Shown: in pieces, positions 25,371 through 34,136 of the stretch
How positions within the stretch are numbered: the first letter of the stretch is position 1
How the letters are laid out: every line of letters starts with the position of its first letter
Origin: Pseudomonas sp. GM41(2012)
GTDB lineage: Bacteria; Pseudomonadota; Gammaproteobacteria; Pseudomonadales; Pseudomonadaceae
Length of the DNA: 64,000 nt
Direction: 5' to 3'
Assembly (NCBI RefSeq): GCF_000282315.2
Contig: NZ_AKJN02000008.1
Location: 930,001-994,000 of the forward strand
The notes under the pieces: generated by a model
Databases searched by the model: none
Seen by the model: the letters and a program-made list of their open reading frames with translations, nothing else
What the model was told of the DNA's origin: nothing
Program-made: the position numbers and the translations under genes

Positions 25371-27293
25371 ATGCCAACTATTACTCTTCCCGACGGCAGT
25401 CAACGTTCATTCGATCACCCGGTATCCGTAGCCGAGGTCGCCGCATCCATTGGTGCAGGTCTGGCCAAAGCCACCGTGGCCGGCAAAGTCGATGGCAAGC
25501 TGGTCGACGCCAGCGACATCATCGGCAGCGACGCTACGCTGCAAATCATTACGCCAAAGGATGAAGAGGGGCTGGAGATCATTCGCCACTCTTGCGCCCA
25601 CCTGGTTGGCCATGCGGTCAAGCAGCTGTACCCGACGGCCAAGATGGTCATCGGTCCGGTCATCGACGAAGGCTTCTATTACGACATCGCCTTCGAACGT
25701 CCTTTCACTCCGGACGACCTGGCTGCCATTGAACAGCGCATGCAGCAGCTGATCGAAAAAGATTACGACGTGATCAAGAAAGTCACTCCGCGCGCCGAAG
25801 TGATCGAAGTGTTCAAGGCCCGCGGCGAAGACTACAAGCTGCGCCTGGTCGAAGACATGCCGAACGAACAGGCCATGGGTCTGTACTATCACGAAGAATA
25901 CGTCGACATGTGCCGCGGTCCGCACGTGCCGAACACGCGCTTCCTGAAATCCTTCAAGCTGACCAAGTTGTCCGGCGCCTACTGGCGTGGCGATGCCAAG
26001 AACGAGCAATTGCAGCGCGTTTACGGCACGGCATGGGCAGACAAGAAGCAGCTGGCGGCTTACATCCAGCGCATCGAAGAAGCCGAGAAGCGCGATCACC
26101 GCAAGATCGGCAAGCGTCTGGGCCTGTTCCACACCCAGGAAGAGTCGCCGGGTATGGTGTTCTGGCACCCGAACGGCTGGACTCTGTACCAGGTGCTCGA
26201 GCAGTACATGCGCAAGGTTCAGCGCGACAACGGCTACCTGGAGATCAAAACTCCGCAGGTCGTTGACCGCAGCCTGTGGGAGAAGTCCGGGCATTGGGCC
26301 AACTACGCCGACAACATGTTCACCACGCAGTCGGAAAACCGCGACTACGCCATCAAGCCGATGAACTGCCCTTGCCACGTGCAAGTGTTCAACCAAGGCC
26401 TGAAAAGCTACCGTGAGTTGCCAATGCGCCTGGCCGAATTCGGTGCTTGCCATCGTAATGAGCCATCGGGTGCACTGCACGGCATCATGCGTGTGCGTGC
26501 GTTCACTCAGGACGACGCCCACATCTTCTGCACTGAAGAGCAGATGCAGGCTGAATCCGCTGCGTTCATCAAGCTGACCATGGACGTTTATGCCGACTTC
26601 GGCTTCAAAGACGTCGAGATGAAGCTGTCCACTCGTCCGGAAAAACGCGTCGGTTCCGACGAGCTGTGGGATCGCGCCGAAGCGGCCCTGGCTGCAGCCC
26701 TTGATAGCGCTGGCCTGCCGTACGATCTGCAGCCGGGCGAGGGTGCGTTCTACGGTCCGAAGATCGAGTTCTCGCTGAAAGATTGCCTTGGCCGCGTCTG
26801 GCAGTGTGGTACCCTTCAGCTCGATTTTAACCTGCCTGTCCGTCTGGGAGCCGAATACGTCTCTGAAGACAACAGTCGCAAGCACCCGGTTATGTTGCAC
26901 CGGGCGATCCTTGGCTCCTTCGAACGTTTCGTCGGAATCCTGATCGAGCACTACGAGGGTGCATTCCCCGCGTGGCTGGCTCCGACCCAGGCAGTGATCA
27001 TGAATATCACTGATAAACAGGCTGATTTCGCCGCTGAGGTTGAAAAAACTCTCAACGAAAGCGGATTTCGTGCCAAGTCTGACTTGAGAAATGAAAAGAT
27101 CGGCTTTAAAATCCGCGAGCATACTTTGCTCAAGGTTCCTTATCTCTTGGTTATCGGAGATCGGGAAGTCGAGATGCAGACTGTCGCTGTGCGTACTCGT
27201 GAAGGTGCTGACCTGGGCTCGATGCCCGTCGCCCAGTTCGCCGAGTTCCTCGCTCAAGCGGTTTCCCGGCGTGGTCGCCCAGATTCGGAGTAA
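25371..27293 (+). CDS. thrS: Threonyl-tRNA synthetase
   Basis: A 640-aa class II synthetase. Domains in order are TGS (about 1-61), editing domain with RHSCAHLVGHAV (about residue 71), catalytic core with zinc-ligand Cys in MNCPCHVQVF, motif 2 FGACHRNEPSGALHG and motif 3 LHRAILGSFERFVG, and anticodon-binding domain from about residue 535. It charges tRNA-Thr. The start ATG 25371 follows a very strong ribosome-binding site; the leader carries anticodon-like hairpins. The stop TAA shares its last A with the AUU start of infC. Confidence 0.97.
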   Translation: MPTITLPDGSQRSFDHPVSVAEVAASIGAGLAKATVAGKVDGKLVDASDIIGSDATLQIITPKDEEGLEIIRHSCAHLVGHAVKQLYPTAKMVIGPVIDEGFYYDIAFERPFTPDDLAAIEQRMQQLIEKDYDVIKKVTPRAEVIEVFKARGEDYKLRLVEDMPNEQAMGLYYHEEYVDMCRGPHVPNTRFLKSFKLTKLSGAYWRGDAKNEQLQRVYGTAWADKKQLAAYIQRIEEAEKRDHRKIGKRLGLFHTQEESPGMVFWHPNGWTLYQVLEQYMRKVQRDNGYLEIKTPQVVDRSLWEKSGHWANYADNMFTTQSENRDYAIKPMNCPCHVQVFNQGLKSYRELPMRLAEFGACHRNEPSGALHGIMRVRAFTQDDAHIFCTEEQMQAESAAFIKLTMDVYADFGFKDVEMKLSTRPEKRVGSDELWDRAEAALAAALDSAGLPYDLQPGEGAFYGPKIEFSLKDCLGRVWQCGTLQLDFNLPVRLGAEYVSEDNSRKHPVMLHRAILGSFERFVGILIEHYEGAFPAWLAPTQAVIMNITDKQADFAAEVEKTLNESGFRAKSDLRNEKIGFKIREHTLLKVPYLLVIGDREVEMQTVAVRTREGADLGSMPVAQFAEFLAQAVSRRGRPDSE

Positions 27294-27844
27294 TTACTAT
27301 TAAGCGTGAAATGAGACAAGATAAACGAGCTGCACCGAAGGCCCCGATCAACGAGAATATCTCGGCACGCGAGGTTCGGTTAATTGGGGCTGAAGGTGAA
27401 CAGCTTGGGATTGTGTCAATTGAAGACGCGCTTCTTAAGGCTGAAGAGGCCAAACTGGATCTGGTGGAAATTTCCGCCGATGCAGTACCCCCTGTTTGCA
27501 AACTGATGGACTACGGCAAATCGATCTTCGAAAAGAAGAAGCAGATTGCCGCGGCCAAGAAAAACCAGAAGCAGATTCAGGTTAAAGAAATCAAGTTTCG
27601 TCCAGGGACGGAGGAAGGGGATTACCAGGTAAAACTGCGCAACCTGGTACGTTTCCTGAGTGATGGGGACAGGGCCAAGGTATCCTTGCGATTCCGCGGC
27701 CGTGAGATGGCCCACCAGGAGCTGGGGATGGAACTCCTCAAGCGAGTTGAAGGTGACTTGCTCGAGTACGGTTCGGTCGAACAGCATCCTAAGATGGAAG
27801 GACGCCAACTGATCATGGTCATCGCCCCGAAAAAGAAGAAGTAA
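27293..27844 (+). CDS. infC: Translation initiation factor IF-3, AUU start
   Basis: A 183-aa protein. The reading frame extends upstream of ATG 27311 to ATT 27293, giving the N-terminus M-TIKREMRQDKR, which is the usual Pseudomonas form. The rare AUU start, conserved in infC, lets IF-3 repress its own translation by rejecting non-canonical start codons. The ATT overlaps the last base of the thrS stop. Motifs include INENISAREVRLIG and KEIKFRPGTEEGDYQVKLRN. It binds the 30S subunit and proofreads the initiator tRNA. Confidence 0.95.
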   Translation: MTIKREMRQDKRAAPKAPINENISAREVRLIGAEGEQLGIVSIEDALLKAEEAKLDLVEISADAVPPVCKLMDYGKSIFEKKKQIAAAKKNQKQIQVKEIKFRPGTEEGDYQVKLRNLVRFLSDGDRAKVSLRFRGREMAHQELGMELLKRVEGDLLEYGSVEQHPKMEGRQLIMVIAPKKKK

Positions 27845-27904
27845 TCAATAGGGCACGGCAGGCCTTCTGATTATGTTTATCAACTGAATGCGGAGTATCC
27901 GAAC

Positions 27905-28099
27905 ATGCCAAAAATGAAAACTAAAAGTGGTGCTGCTAAGCGGTTTCTGAAAACTGCTAACGGTATCAAGCACAAGCACGCTTTCAAGAGCCACATCCTG
28001 ACTAAAATGTCGACCAAGCGTAAGCGTCAACTGCGCGGTAGCAGCTTGCTGGCACCGTGTGACGTGGCAAAAGTCGAGCGCATGCTGCGCCTTCGTTAA
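27905..28099 (+). CDS. rpmI: 50S ribosomal protein L35
   Basis: A 64-aa basic protein starting MPKMKTKSGAAKRF, of standard length, with the KRKRQLRG segment. Next in the conserved infC-rpmI-rplT order, 60 bp after infC. That gap is where L20-type leader control of rpmI/rplT acts in other bacteria. Confidence 0.97.
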   Translation: MPKMKTKSGAAKRFLKTANGIKHKHAFKSHILTKMSTKRKRQLRGSSLLAPCDVAKVERMLRLR

Positions 28100-28126
28100 T
28101 TTAGTCAAGAATAGAGGAAGTAACTC

Positions 28127-28483
28127 ATGGCTCGTGTAAAGCGTGGCGTCATTGCCCGTAAACGTCACAAAAAAATTCTGAAACTTGCTAAAGGCTACTA
28201 CGGCGCTCGCTCGCGCGTATTCCGTGTTGCCAAGCAAGCGGTAATCAAGGCAGGCCAATACGCCTACCGTGACCGTCGTCAGAAAAAACGTCAGTTCCGC
28301 GCTCTGTGGATCGCTCGTATCAACGCTGGTGCACGTATTAACGGTCTGTCCTACAGCCGTTTCATCGCCGGCCTGAAAAAAGCGTCCATCGAGATCGACC
28401 GTAAGGTTCTGGCTGATCTGGCAGTGAACGAAAAAGCGGCGTTTGCTGCGATTGTCGAGAAAGCTAAAGCCACCTTGGCTTAA
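28127..28483 (+). CDS. rplT: 50S ribosomal protein L20
   Basis: A 118-aa protein starting MARVKRGVIARKRHKK with the KGYYGARSRVFRVAKQAV segment. Assembly protein of the large subunit and, in other bacteria, autogenous repressor of its operon. 27 bp after rpmI with GAGGAA before the ATG. Confidence 0.97.
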   Translation: MARVKRGVIARKRHKKILKLAKGYYGARSRVFRVAKQAVIKAGQYAYRDRRQKKRQFRALWIARINAGARINGLSYSRFIAGLKKASIEIDRKVLADLAVNEKAAFAAIVEKAKATLA

Positions 28484-28540
28484 GTACCCCCGACAGTCAC
28501 CCGGCCTCACCTCTGTGGGGTCAGGTGTTAAACGTCATAA

Positions 28541-28575
28541 ATAGGGGAAGAGCCTTCAAGCTCTTCCCCTATTTT
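28541..28575 (+). terminator. Terminator or attenuator between rplT and pheS
   Basis: A perfect 12-bp stem ATAGGGGAAGAG / CTCTTCCCCTAT followed by four T residues, 18 bp before pheS. An earlier arm pair (CCTCACC/GGGGTCAGG around 28504-28525) could give an alternative fold. No phenylalanine-rich leader peptide is evident. Confidence 0.75.
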
Positions 28576-28592
28576 GTATCTGGAGTCTGTAC

Positions 28593-29609
28593 ATGGAAAA
28601 CCTGGATGCGCTCGTCTCTCAAGCTCTAGAGGCTGTGCAAAGCGCTGAAGATATCAATGCCCTGGAGCAAATCCGGGTTCACTACCTTGGCAAAAAGGGT
28701 GAATTGACTCAGGTGATGAAGACCCTGGGGAATTTGCCGGCAGAAGAGCGTCCGCAAGTCGGCGCCCTGATCAACGTTGCCAAGGAGCGTGTCACAGAGG
28801 TTCTCAATGCGCGCAAGGCACTGTTTGAAGAGGCCGACCTGGCCGCCAAACTGTCCGCCGAGTCCATTGACGTGACCCTGCCTGGCCGTGGCCAGACCTC
28901 GGGTGGTCTGCATCCGGTTACTCGCACTCTGGAACGTATCGAACAGTTCTTCACTCACATCGGCTACGGCATTGCCGAAGGCCCTGAGGTCGAAGACGAC
29001 TATCACAACTTCGAAGCACTCAACATCCCAGGCCATCACCCGGCCCGGTCGATGCATGACACCTTCTATTTCAATGCCAACATGTTGCTGCGCACCCATA
29101 CCTCGCCGGTACAGGTCCGCACCATGGAATCGAAACAGCCGCCGATCCGCATTGTCTGCCCAGGCCGTGTGTACCGTAGCGACTCCGATATCACCCACTC
29201 CCCGATGTTCCACCAGGTCGAAGGCCTGTTGGTCGACCGTGATATCAACTTTGCCGACCTGAAAGGCACCATCGAAGAGTTCCTGCGCGTGTTCTTCGAA
29301 AAAGAACTGGCCGTGCGTTTCCGCCCTTCGTACTTCCCGTTCACCGAGCCATCCGCCGAAGTCGACATGGAATGCGTGATGTGCAGCGGTAAAGGCTGCC
29401 GTGTCTGCAAGCAGACTGGCTGGCTGGAAGTCATGGGCTGCGGCATGGTTCACCCGAATGTGCTGCGCATGTCCGGGATCGACCCGGAAGAGTTTTCGGG
29501 CTTTGCCTTCGGCATGGGTGTTGAGCGTCTGGCCATGCTGCGTTACGGCGTGAACGACTTGCGTCTGTTCTTCGACAACGACTTGCGGTTCCTCGCGCAA
29601 TTTCGCTAG
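28593..29609 (+). CDS. pheS: Phenylalanyl-tRNA synthetase alpha subunit
   Basis: A 338-aa class II subunit. It has an N-terminal coiled coil (about 1-85), then the catalytic core with motif 2 RPSYFPFTEPSAEVD and motif 3 GFAFGMGVERLAMLRYG, and a CMGG-like cysteine cluster (CVMCSGKGCRVCK). It forms the alpha2beta2 enzyme with PheT. 26 bp separate it from pheT. Confidence 0.97.
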   Translation: MENLDALVSQALEAVQSAEDINALEQIRVHYLGKKGELTQVMKTLGNLPAEERPQVGALINVAKERVTEVLNARKALFEEADLAAKLSAESIDVTLPGRGQTSGGLHPVTRTLERIEQFFTHIGYGIAEGPEVEDDYHNFEALNIPGHHPARSMHDTFYFNANMLLRTHTSPVQVRTMESKQPPIRIVCPGRVYRSDSDITHSPMFHQVEGLLVDRDINFADLKGTIEEFLRVFFEKELAVRFRPSYFPFTEPSAEVDMECVMCSGKGCRVCKQTGWLEVMGCGMVHPNVLRMSGIDPEEFSGFAFGMGVERLAMLRYGVNDLRLFFDNDLRFLAQFR

Positions 29610-29635
29610 TCGTAACGAATTCTTAGGAGAGCAGG

Positions 29636-32017
29636 ATGAAATTCAGTGAACAATGGCTGCGTGGCTGGGTAAGCCCGCAGGTAAGTCGTGACGAGCTGGT
29701 TGCTCGTCTGTCGATGGCCGGTCTTGAGGTCGATAGCGTTACGCCGGCCGCCGGCGAATTCACCGGTGTGGTGGTGGGCGAGGTGCTGAGCACCGAGCAA
29801 CACCCGGACGCCGACAAGCTGCGCGTTTGCCAGGTCAGCAGTGGCTCGGAGACTTTCCAGGTCGTTTGCGGAGCGCCGAACGTGCGCCCGGGCCTGAAGA
29901 TCCCGTTCGCCATGATCGGTGCTGAACTGCCAGGCGACTTCAAAATCAAGAAAGCCAAACTGCGGGGCGTTGAGTCCAACGGCATGCTGTGCTCGCAAGC
30001 CGAGCTGCAAGTCGGCGAAGGCAACGATGGCCTGATGGAATTGCCGGCCGATGCGCCGGTCGGTCAGGACATTCGTGAATACCTGAGCCTGGACGACGCC
30101 AGCATCGAGGTCGACCTGACCCCGAACCGTGGCGACTGCCTGTCCCTGGCCGGTCTGGCTCGTGAAGTCGGCGCGCTCTACGCCGCCGAAGTCACCCGCC
30201 CGGTGGTTGCTGTCGTGCCAGCCGTGCACGACGAAGTGCGTTCGATCGAAGTGCTGGCGCCAGCTGCTTGCCCGCGTTACCTGGGTCGTGTGATCCGTAA
30301 CGTTGACTTGTCCAAGCCAACGCCGCTGTGGATGGTCGAGCGTCTGCGTCGTGGTGACGTGCGCAGCATCGACGCTGCCGTCGACATCACCAACTACGTG
30401 ATGCTGGAGCTGGGTCAACCTCTGCATGCATTTGATCTCGCCGAAATCAATGGCGGCATCCGTGTGCGCATGGCTGAAGAAGGCGAGAAGTTGGTACTGC
30501 TCGACGGTCAGGAAGTCAGCCTGCGTAGCGATACGCTGGTGATTGCCGACCATACCCGCGCCTTGGCCATCGCCGGCGTCATGGGTGGCGAGCACAGCGG
30601 CGTCAACACCGCGACCACTCGCGATGTGTTCCTGGAAAGCGCCTTTTTCGATCAGATCGCTGTCGCTGGTAAGGCCCGTTCCTATGGCCTGCACACCGAT
30701 GCCTCGCACCGCTACGAGCGTGGCGTGGACTGGCAACTGGCCCGTGAAGCCATGGAGCGTGCCACTGGCCTGCTGCTGGACATCACTGGCGGCGAAGCTG
30801 GCCCGATCATCGAAACCGTCAGCGAGCAGCACCTGCCGTCGATTGCACCAGTTACTCTGCGTGCGCAACGCATTACTCAGATGCTGGGTATGGAAATGGA
30901 TTCGGCCGAAGTCGAGCGATTGCTCAGCGGCTTGGGTCTGAAGATTTCTGCCGATGGGGCAGGGCAGTGGCGCGTTGAAGTGCCAAGCCATCGCTTCGAC
31001 ATCAGCCTGGAAGTCGATCTGATCGAAGAACTGGCTCGTCTGTATGGTTACAACCGTCTGCCGGTTCGCTACCCGCAAGCTCGTCTAGCGCCGCAGGCCA
31101 AAGCTGAAGCGCGTAGCGATCTGCCTGAGCTGCGCCGTCTGCTGGTGGCCCGCGGCTATCAGGAAGCGATCACCTACAGCTTCATCGATCCGAAACAGTT
31201 TGAGCTGTTTAATCCAGGTGTCGAACCGCTGTTGTTGGCCAACCCGATTTCGAACGACATGGCCGCCATGCGCTCGTCCTTGTGGCCGGGCCTGGTCAAG
31301 GCGCTCCAGCACAACCTGAACCGTCAACAGGATCGCGTGCGTCTGTTCGAAAGCGGCCTGCGTTTCGTCGGTCAGCTGGAAGGCCTGAAGCAAGAGCCGA
31401 TGCTGGCGGGTGTTGTTTGCGGTAGTCGTCTGCCGGAAGGCTGGGCACAAGGTCGCGATGTGGTGGACTTCTTCGACGTCAAAGCCGACGTGGAAGCGGT
31501 GCTGGGTTTCGCCGGTGCACTGGATTCGTTCACTTTCGTACCGGGCAAACACCCTGCGTTGCACCCGGGTCAAACCGCGCGCATCGAACGTGAAGGTCGC
31601 TTGGTCGGTTTCGTCGGCGCTATTCACCCTGAATTGTCGAAAACCCTCGGTCTTGACCGTCCTGTCTTCGTCTTCGAACTGGTTCTGGCGGAAGTGGCAT
31701 TGGGTAAAATGCCTAAATTCCAGGAGTTATCGCGCTTTCCTGAAGTCCGTCGTGATCTTGCACTGATCGCCGAAAAAGACGTCGCAGCCAGTGCTGTACT
31801 GGACGTAATCCGTGAAAATGCAGGCGAATGGCTGACAGACCTAAGGCTATTTGACGTGTATCAGGGTAAAGGCATTGATCCTGATAGAAAAAGCCTTGCA
31901 GTCGGCTTGACCTGGCAGCATCCATCGCGCACTCTTAATGACGATGAGGTGAATACCACGACGCAAAACATCCTCACCTCGCTCGAACAAAGGTTGAACG
32001 CCACGTTAAGGAAGTGA
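29636..32017 (+). CDS. pheT: Phenylalanyl-tRNA synthetase beta subunit
   Basis: A 793-aa protein. Visible parts are the N-terminal EMAP/OB tRNA-binding domain (VGEVLSTEQHPDADKLRVCQV), the B3/B4 editing domain (LTPNRGDCLSL), the B5 domain, the synthetase-like core and the C-terminal FDX-ACB domain ending ERLNATLRK. AGGAG precedes the ATG. Normal length. ihfA follows after 3 bp. Confidence 0.97.
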   Translation: MKFSEQWLRGWVSPQVSRDELVARLSMAGLEVDSVTPAAGEFTGVVVGEVLSTEQHPDADKLRVCQVSSGSETFQVVCGAPNVRPGLKIPFAMIGAELPGDFKIKKAKLRGVESNGMLCSQAELQVGEGNDGLMELPADAPVGQDIREYLSLDDASIEVDLTPNRGDCLSLAGLAREVGALYAAEVTRPVVAVVPAVHDEVRSIEVLAPAACPRYLGRVIRNVDLSKPTPLWMVERLRRGDVRSIDAAVDITNYVMLELGQPLHAFDLAEINGGIRVRMAEEGEKLVLLDGQEVSLRSDTLVIADHTRALAIAGVMGGEHSGVNTATTRDVFLESAFFDQIAVAGKARSYGLHTDASHRYERGVDWQLAREAMERATGLLLDITGGEAGPIIETVSEQHLPSIAPVTLRAQRITQMLGMEMDSAEVERLLSGLGLKISADGAGQWRVEVPSHRFDISLEVDLIEELARLYGYNRLPVRYPQARLAPQAKAEARSDLPELRRLLVARGYQEAITYSFIDPKQFELFNPGVEPLLLANPISNDMAAMRSSLWPGLVKALQHNLNRQQDRVRLFESGLRFVGQLEGLKQEPMLAGVVCGSRLPEGWAQGRDVVDFFDVKADVEAVLGFAGALDSFTFVPGKHPALHPGQTARIEREGRLVGFVGAIHPELSKTLGLDRPVFVFELVLAEVALGKMPKFQELSRFPEVRRDLALIAEKDVAASAVLDVIRENAGEWLTDLRLFDVYQGKGIDPDRKSLAVGLTWQHPSRTLNDDEVNTTTQNILTSLEQRLNATLRK

Positions 32018-32020
32018 CGT

Positions 32021-32323
32021 ATGGGGGCTCTGACGAAAGCTGAGATGGCGGAACGTCTGTATGAAGAGCTGGGCCTGAATAAACGGGAAGCCAAGGAATT
32101 GGTCGAACTGTTTTTTGAAGAAATCAGGCACGCTCTTGAAGACAACGAACAAGTCAAATTGTCCGGTTTCGGCAATTTCGACCTTCGGGACAAACGCCAG
32201 CGGCCTGGCCGCAATCCGAAAACGGGTGAAGAAATCCCGATCACGGCTCGCCGTGTGGTCACCTTTCGTCCAGGGCAGAAGTTGAAGGCCCGAGTTGAGG
32301 CTTATGCTGGAACCAAGTCATAA
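32021..32323 (+). CDS. ihfA: Integration host factor alpha subunit
   Basis: A 100-aa DNA-bending protein of the HU/IHF family with the beta-arm signature GRNPKTGEEIPITARRVVTF. It starts MGALTKAEMAERLYEELGL. It forms a heterodimer with IhfB and is needed by many tyrosine integrases, which is relevant to the island inserted just downstream. It overlaps the MerR-like gene by 20 bp. Confidence 0.97.
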   Translation: MGALTKAEMAERLYEELGLNKREAKELVELFFEEIRHALEDNEQVKLSGFGNFDLRDKRQRPGRNPKTGEEIPITARRVVTFRPGQKLKARVEAYAGTKS

Positions 32324-32660
32324 CGACGAACTTCCCGTCATCCCAGGCAAACGCTACTTCACCATTGGTGAAGTCAGCGAGCTGTGTGCGGTAAAACCAC
32401 ACGTGCTGCGCTACTGGGAGCAGGAATTTCCTCAACTCAACCCCGTCAAACGCCGCGGAAACCGCCGGTATTATCAGCGACAAGACGTGCTGATGATCCG
32501 GCAGATCCGCGCGCTTCTTTACGATCAGGGGTTCACCATCGGCGGCGCACGCTTGCGTTTGTCCGGCGATGAAGCCAAAGACGACACGACCCAATACAAG
32601 CAAATGATCCGCCAGATGATCGCCGAGCTGGAGGATGTTCTGGTGGTACTCAAGAAATAA
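32304..32660 (+). CDS. MerR-family transcriptional regulator
   Basis: A 118-aa protein with the winged HTH of MerR regulators (KRYFTIGEVSELCAVKPHVL, then RYWEQEF and RRGNRRYYQ) and a short C-terminal coiled coil. No Cys cluster for metal binding. This short MerR-like protein is a conserved neighbour of ihfA in proteobacteria; target genes unknown. The start ATG 32304 lies within the end of ihfA. Confidence 0.88.
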   Translation: MLEPSHNDELPVIPGKRYFTIGEVSELCAVKPHVLRYWEQEFPQLNPVKRRGNRRYYQRQDVLMIRQIRALLYDQGFTIGGARLRLSGDEAKDDTTQYKQMIRQMIAELEDVLVVLKK

Positions 32661-32749
32661 ATTCCTGCTTTTAAATACTTCCAGTTTTCAAAAGCTTGCG
32701 ATATATTCTTGAGCGTTCTTCGAGAAGAGGAACAGGTTTAACGCCTAGT

Positions 32750-32826
32750 CGGGGCGTAGCGCAGTCCGGTAGCGCACTAGCATGGGGTGCTAGGGGTCGA
32801 GTGTTCGAATCACTCCGTCCCGACCA
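32750..32826 (+). tRNA. tRNA-Pro (anticodon GGG)
   Basis: A 77-nt cloverleaf with encoded CCA: acceptor CGGGGCG / CGTCCCG, anticodon stem CTAGC/GCTAG around the loop ATGGGGT (anticodon GGG, reading CCC and CCU), T-arm GAGTGTTCGAATCACTC. Its 3' half is the target and left boundary of the genomic island, and it remains intact because the element supplies the same sequence. Confidence 0.95.
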
Positions 32827-32830
32827 TATT
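32782..32830 (+). repeat. attL: 49-bp direct repeat in the 3' half of tRNA-Pro
   Basis: From the anticodon loop to 4 bp beyond the CCA, identical over 49 bp to 55834-55882. This marks the left junction of the island. Confidence 0.93.
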
Positions 32831-32882
32831 ATTCAAGGGGTTGCGAGATTTTATCTCGCGACCCCTTTTTATTTTTAGGCGT

Positions 32883-32916
32883 TTTTACCCCTACAAAAAC
32901 TCTGGCTCTTGGTGGA
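32883..32916 (+). repeat. Left copy of an island-end repeat
   Basis: Matches 55692-55725 at 29 of 34 positions in the same orientation. It lies 52 bp inside attL. The right copy sits just upstream of the integrase start. Possible arm-type integrase or excisionase site, or the leftover of a former integrase promoter. Confidence 0.6.
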
Positions 32917-33039
32917 ATCCTCACCTCTTGGGGAGGAGATGGGCGCAAGATTTCGGTGTGCCAATGCCCCCCAGGACGTTTGGTGATGGAGGGCAGAGAT
33001 GGACCTAGTTGGCGGCTCATCAGGCAGTCGGAGGGAATC

Positions 33040-33849
33040 TGGTGGTGGAAGCCAGTCGCAACGCCGCCATGTTGGCCAACGTGCTCGACGGACTGGAGCA
33101 AGCCAACTCTATGTTGCGGCGCGTGGTCATCTATTAGGGCTTCAAAATTTACGGCTCCCACCTTGGGGCGAGGTTCGCACGCCTGCACGGGAGAGAGATG
33201 CGGGGTATACGCCACCGAACCTGTACGTCGCTCAGGAATCCCAACTGAGAAAGCGTGCCGAGCATAGCCGTTGGGATTATGTGGCGTTGCATCCTGATCT
33301 CATGGTCGGGGATATCTACGGCAACCCGATGAATATTGCGATGGTCATCAGTGTCTTCGCCGAGCTGTCCCATGCGCTAAGTATCCCGATGCGATTCCCC
33401 GGCACCGATTAGGCCTACGGCCAGCTACTGCAATTCACGGGCACCGGTTTGCAGGCATGAGCCAGGGCTGCGCTCAGCGAGTTCGTGGCGAGGCTTTCGA
33501 CGTGGTCAGCGGCGACATTTACCTTTGGGAGCGTATGTGGCAAGACACCGCCAAATATTTAGGGATGGAAACAGCGTCGCCGGTTCCGTTGACGCTTGCA
33601 CGCCACATGCACGAAAAGGGCGAATTGTGGCGAGAGATCGCCGAGCGCCACAATTTGATCCAGCCTGATCTGGGTAAGCTGGTCGGCTGGGGGGATTCAA
33701 TCTTCCATACCGAAACGGTCATCATCTCAGATACAAATAAAATCTACCGATTCGGATTTACGGAAAGGGCCGATTCTAAAGCTTCGTTGTTCAGGGCGCT
33801 GGATAGCTTGAACAAGCAACGAGTGCGTAACACGAAGATGTACGGATAA
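33040..33849 (+). pseudogene. Decayed SDR (PRISE-type NAD-dependent epimerase/reductase)
   Basis: Three frames must be joined to read it. About 33043-33130 gives LANVLDGLEQANSMLRRVV, then a stop. 33220-33410 gives HSRWDYVALHPDLMVGDIYG, PMNIAMVISVFAELSHAL and RFPGTD, then a stop. 33470-33849 gives GEAFDVVSGDIYLWERMWQD, VPLTLARHMHEKG and GDSIFHTETVIISDTNK. These segments in order match the C-terminal two thirds of PRISE-like short-chain reductases. The N-terminal Rossmann motif is lost. The last frame is long enough to be mistaken for a gene. Confidence 0.75.
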
Positions 33850-33851
33850 CG

Positions 33852-34136
33852 TTAAAGCCGTGCGTTGATCCATTCCCACACACTCTTGCTAAGCCAACCT
33901 TGGTGCTCACCTTCGTTGATCTTAGTGACAAAAATACGATCATTGACGTCGAGTTTAAGTCTTAGGTCATCAGAAACTTGAGTCGCAGTGGCGGCGCTGT
34001 TAAGCCATCTAACAGACTCCAATCCTGGATCGCTGACATTCTGATAGCGATCCAAATGTTGTATGAAGGCTTGCCGAGCTTGGGCGTAATTCCCACGCTC
34101 TTTATTGAGGTTCCATGTCACCATAAAAACAGCCAT
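33852..34136 (-). CDS. Small Cas2/VapD-like (SinR-annotated) family protein
   Basis: A 94-aa protein from ATG 34136 behind AAGGAG. It starts MAVFMVTWNLNKE and has KLDVNDRIFVTKINEGEHQG and a WINARL ending. It resembles a widespread family of small proteins with a ferredoxin-like first strand as in Cas2/VapD, sometimes labelled SinR family. Cas2/VapD relatives include toxins and nucleases, but the acidic metal site is not evident here, so activity is unproven. It is single, and convergent with the SDR relic (stop codons 2 bp apart). Confidence 0.55.
   Translation of the reverse strand: MAVFMVTWNLNKERGNYAQARQAFIQHLDRYQNVSDPGLESVRWLNSAATATQVSDDLRLKLDVNDRIFVTKINEGEHQGWLSKSVWEWINARL

Noticed and set aside
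25407..27257. Very long open frame on the minus strand opposite thrS
   Set aside because: It mirrors the codon structure of thrS, has no ribosome-binding site or recognisable domain, and thrS itself is certain.
29606..31078. 490-codon open frame antisense to pheT
   Set aside because: Shadow of GC-rich pheT codons; no known motif.
33457..33849. 130-codon frame as an intact gene
   Set aside because: It is the last segment of the broken SDR gene; the preceding segments in other frames complete the match.
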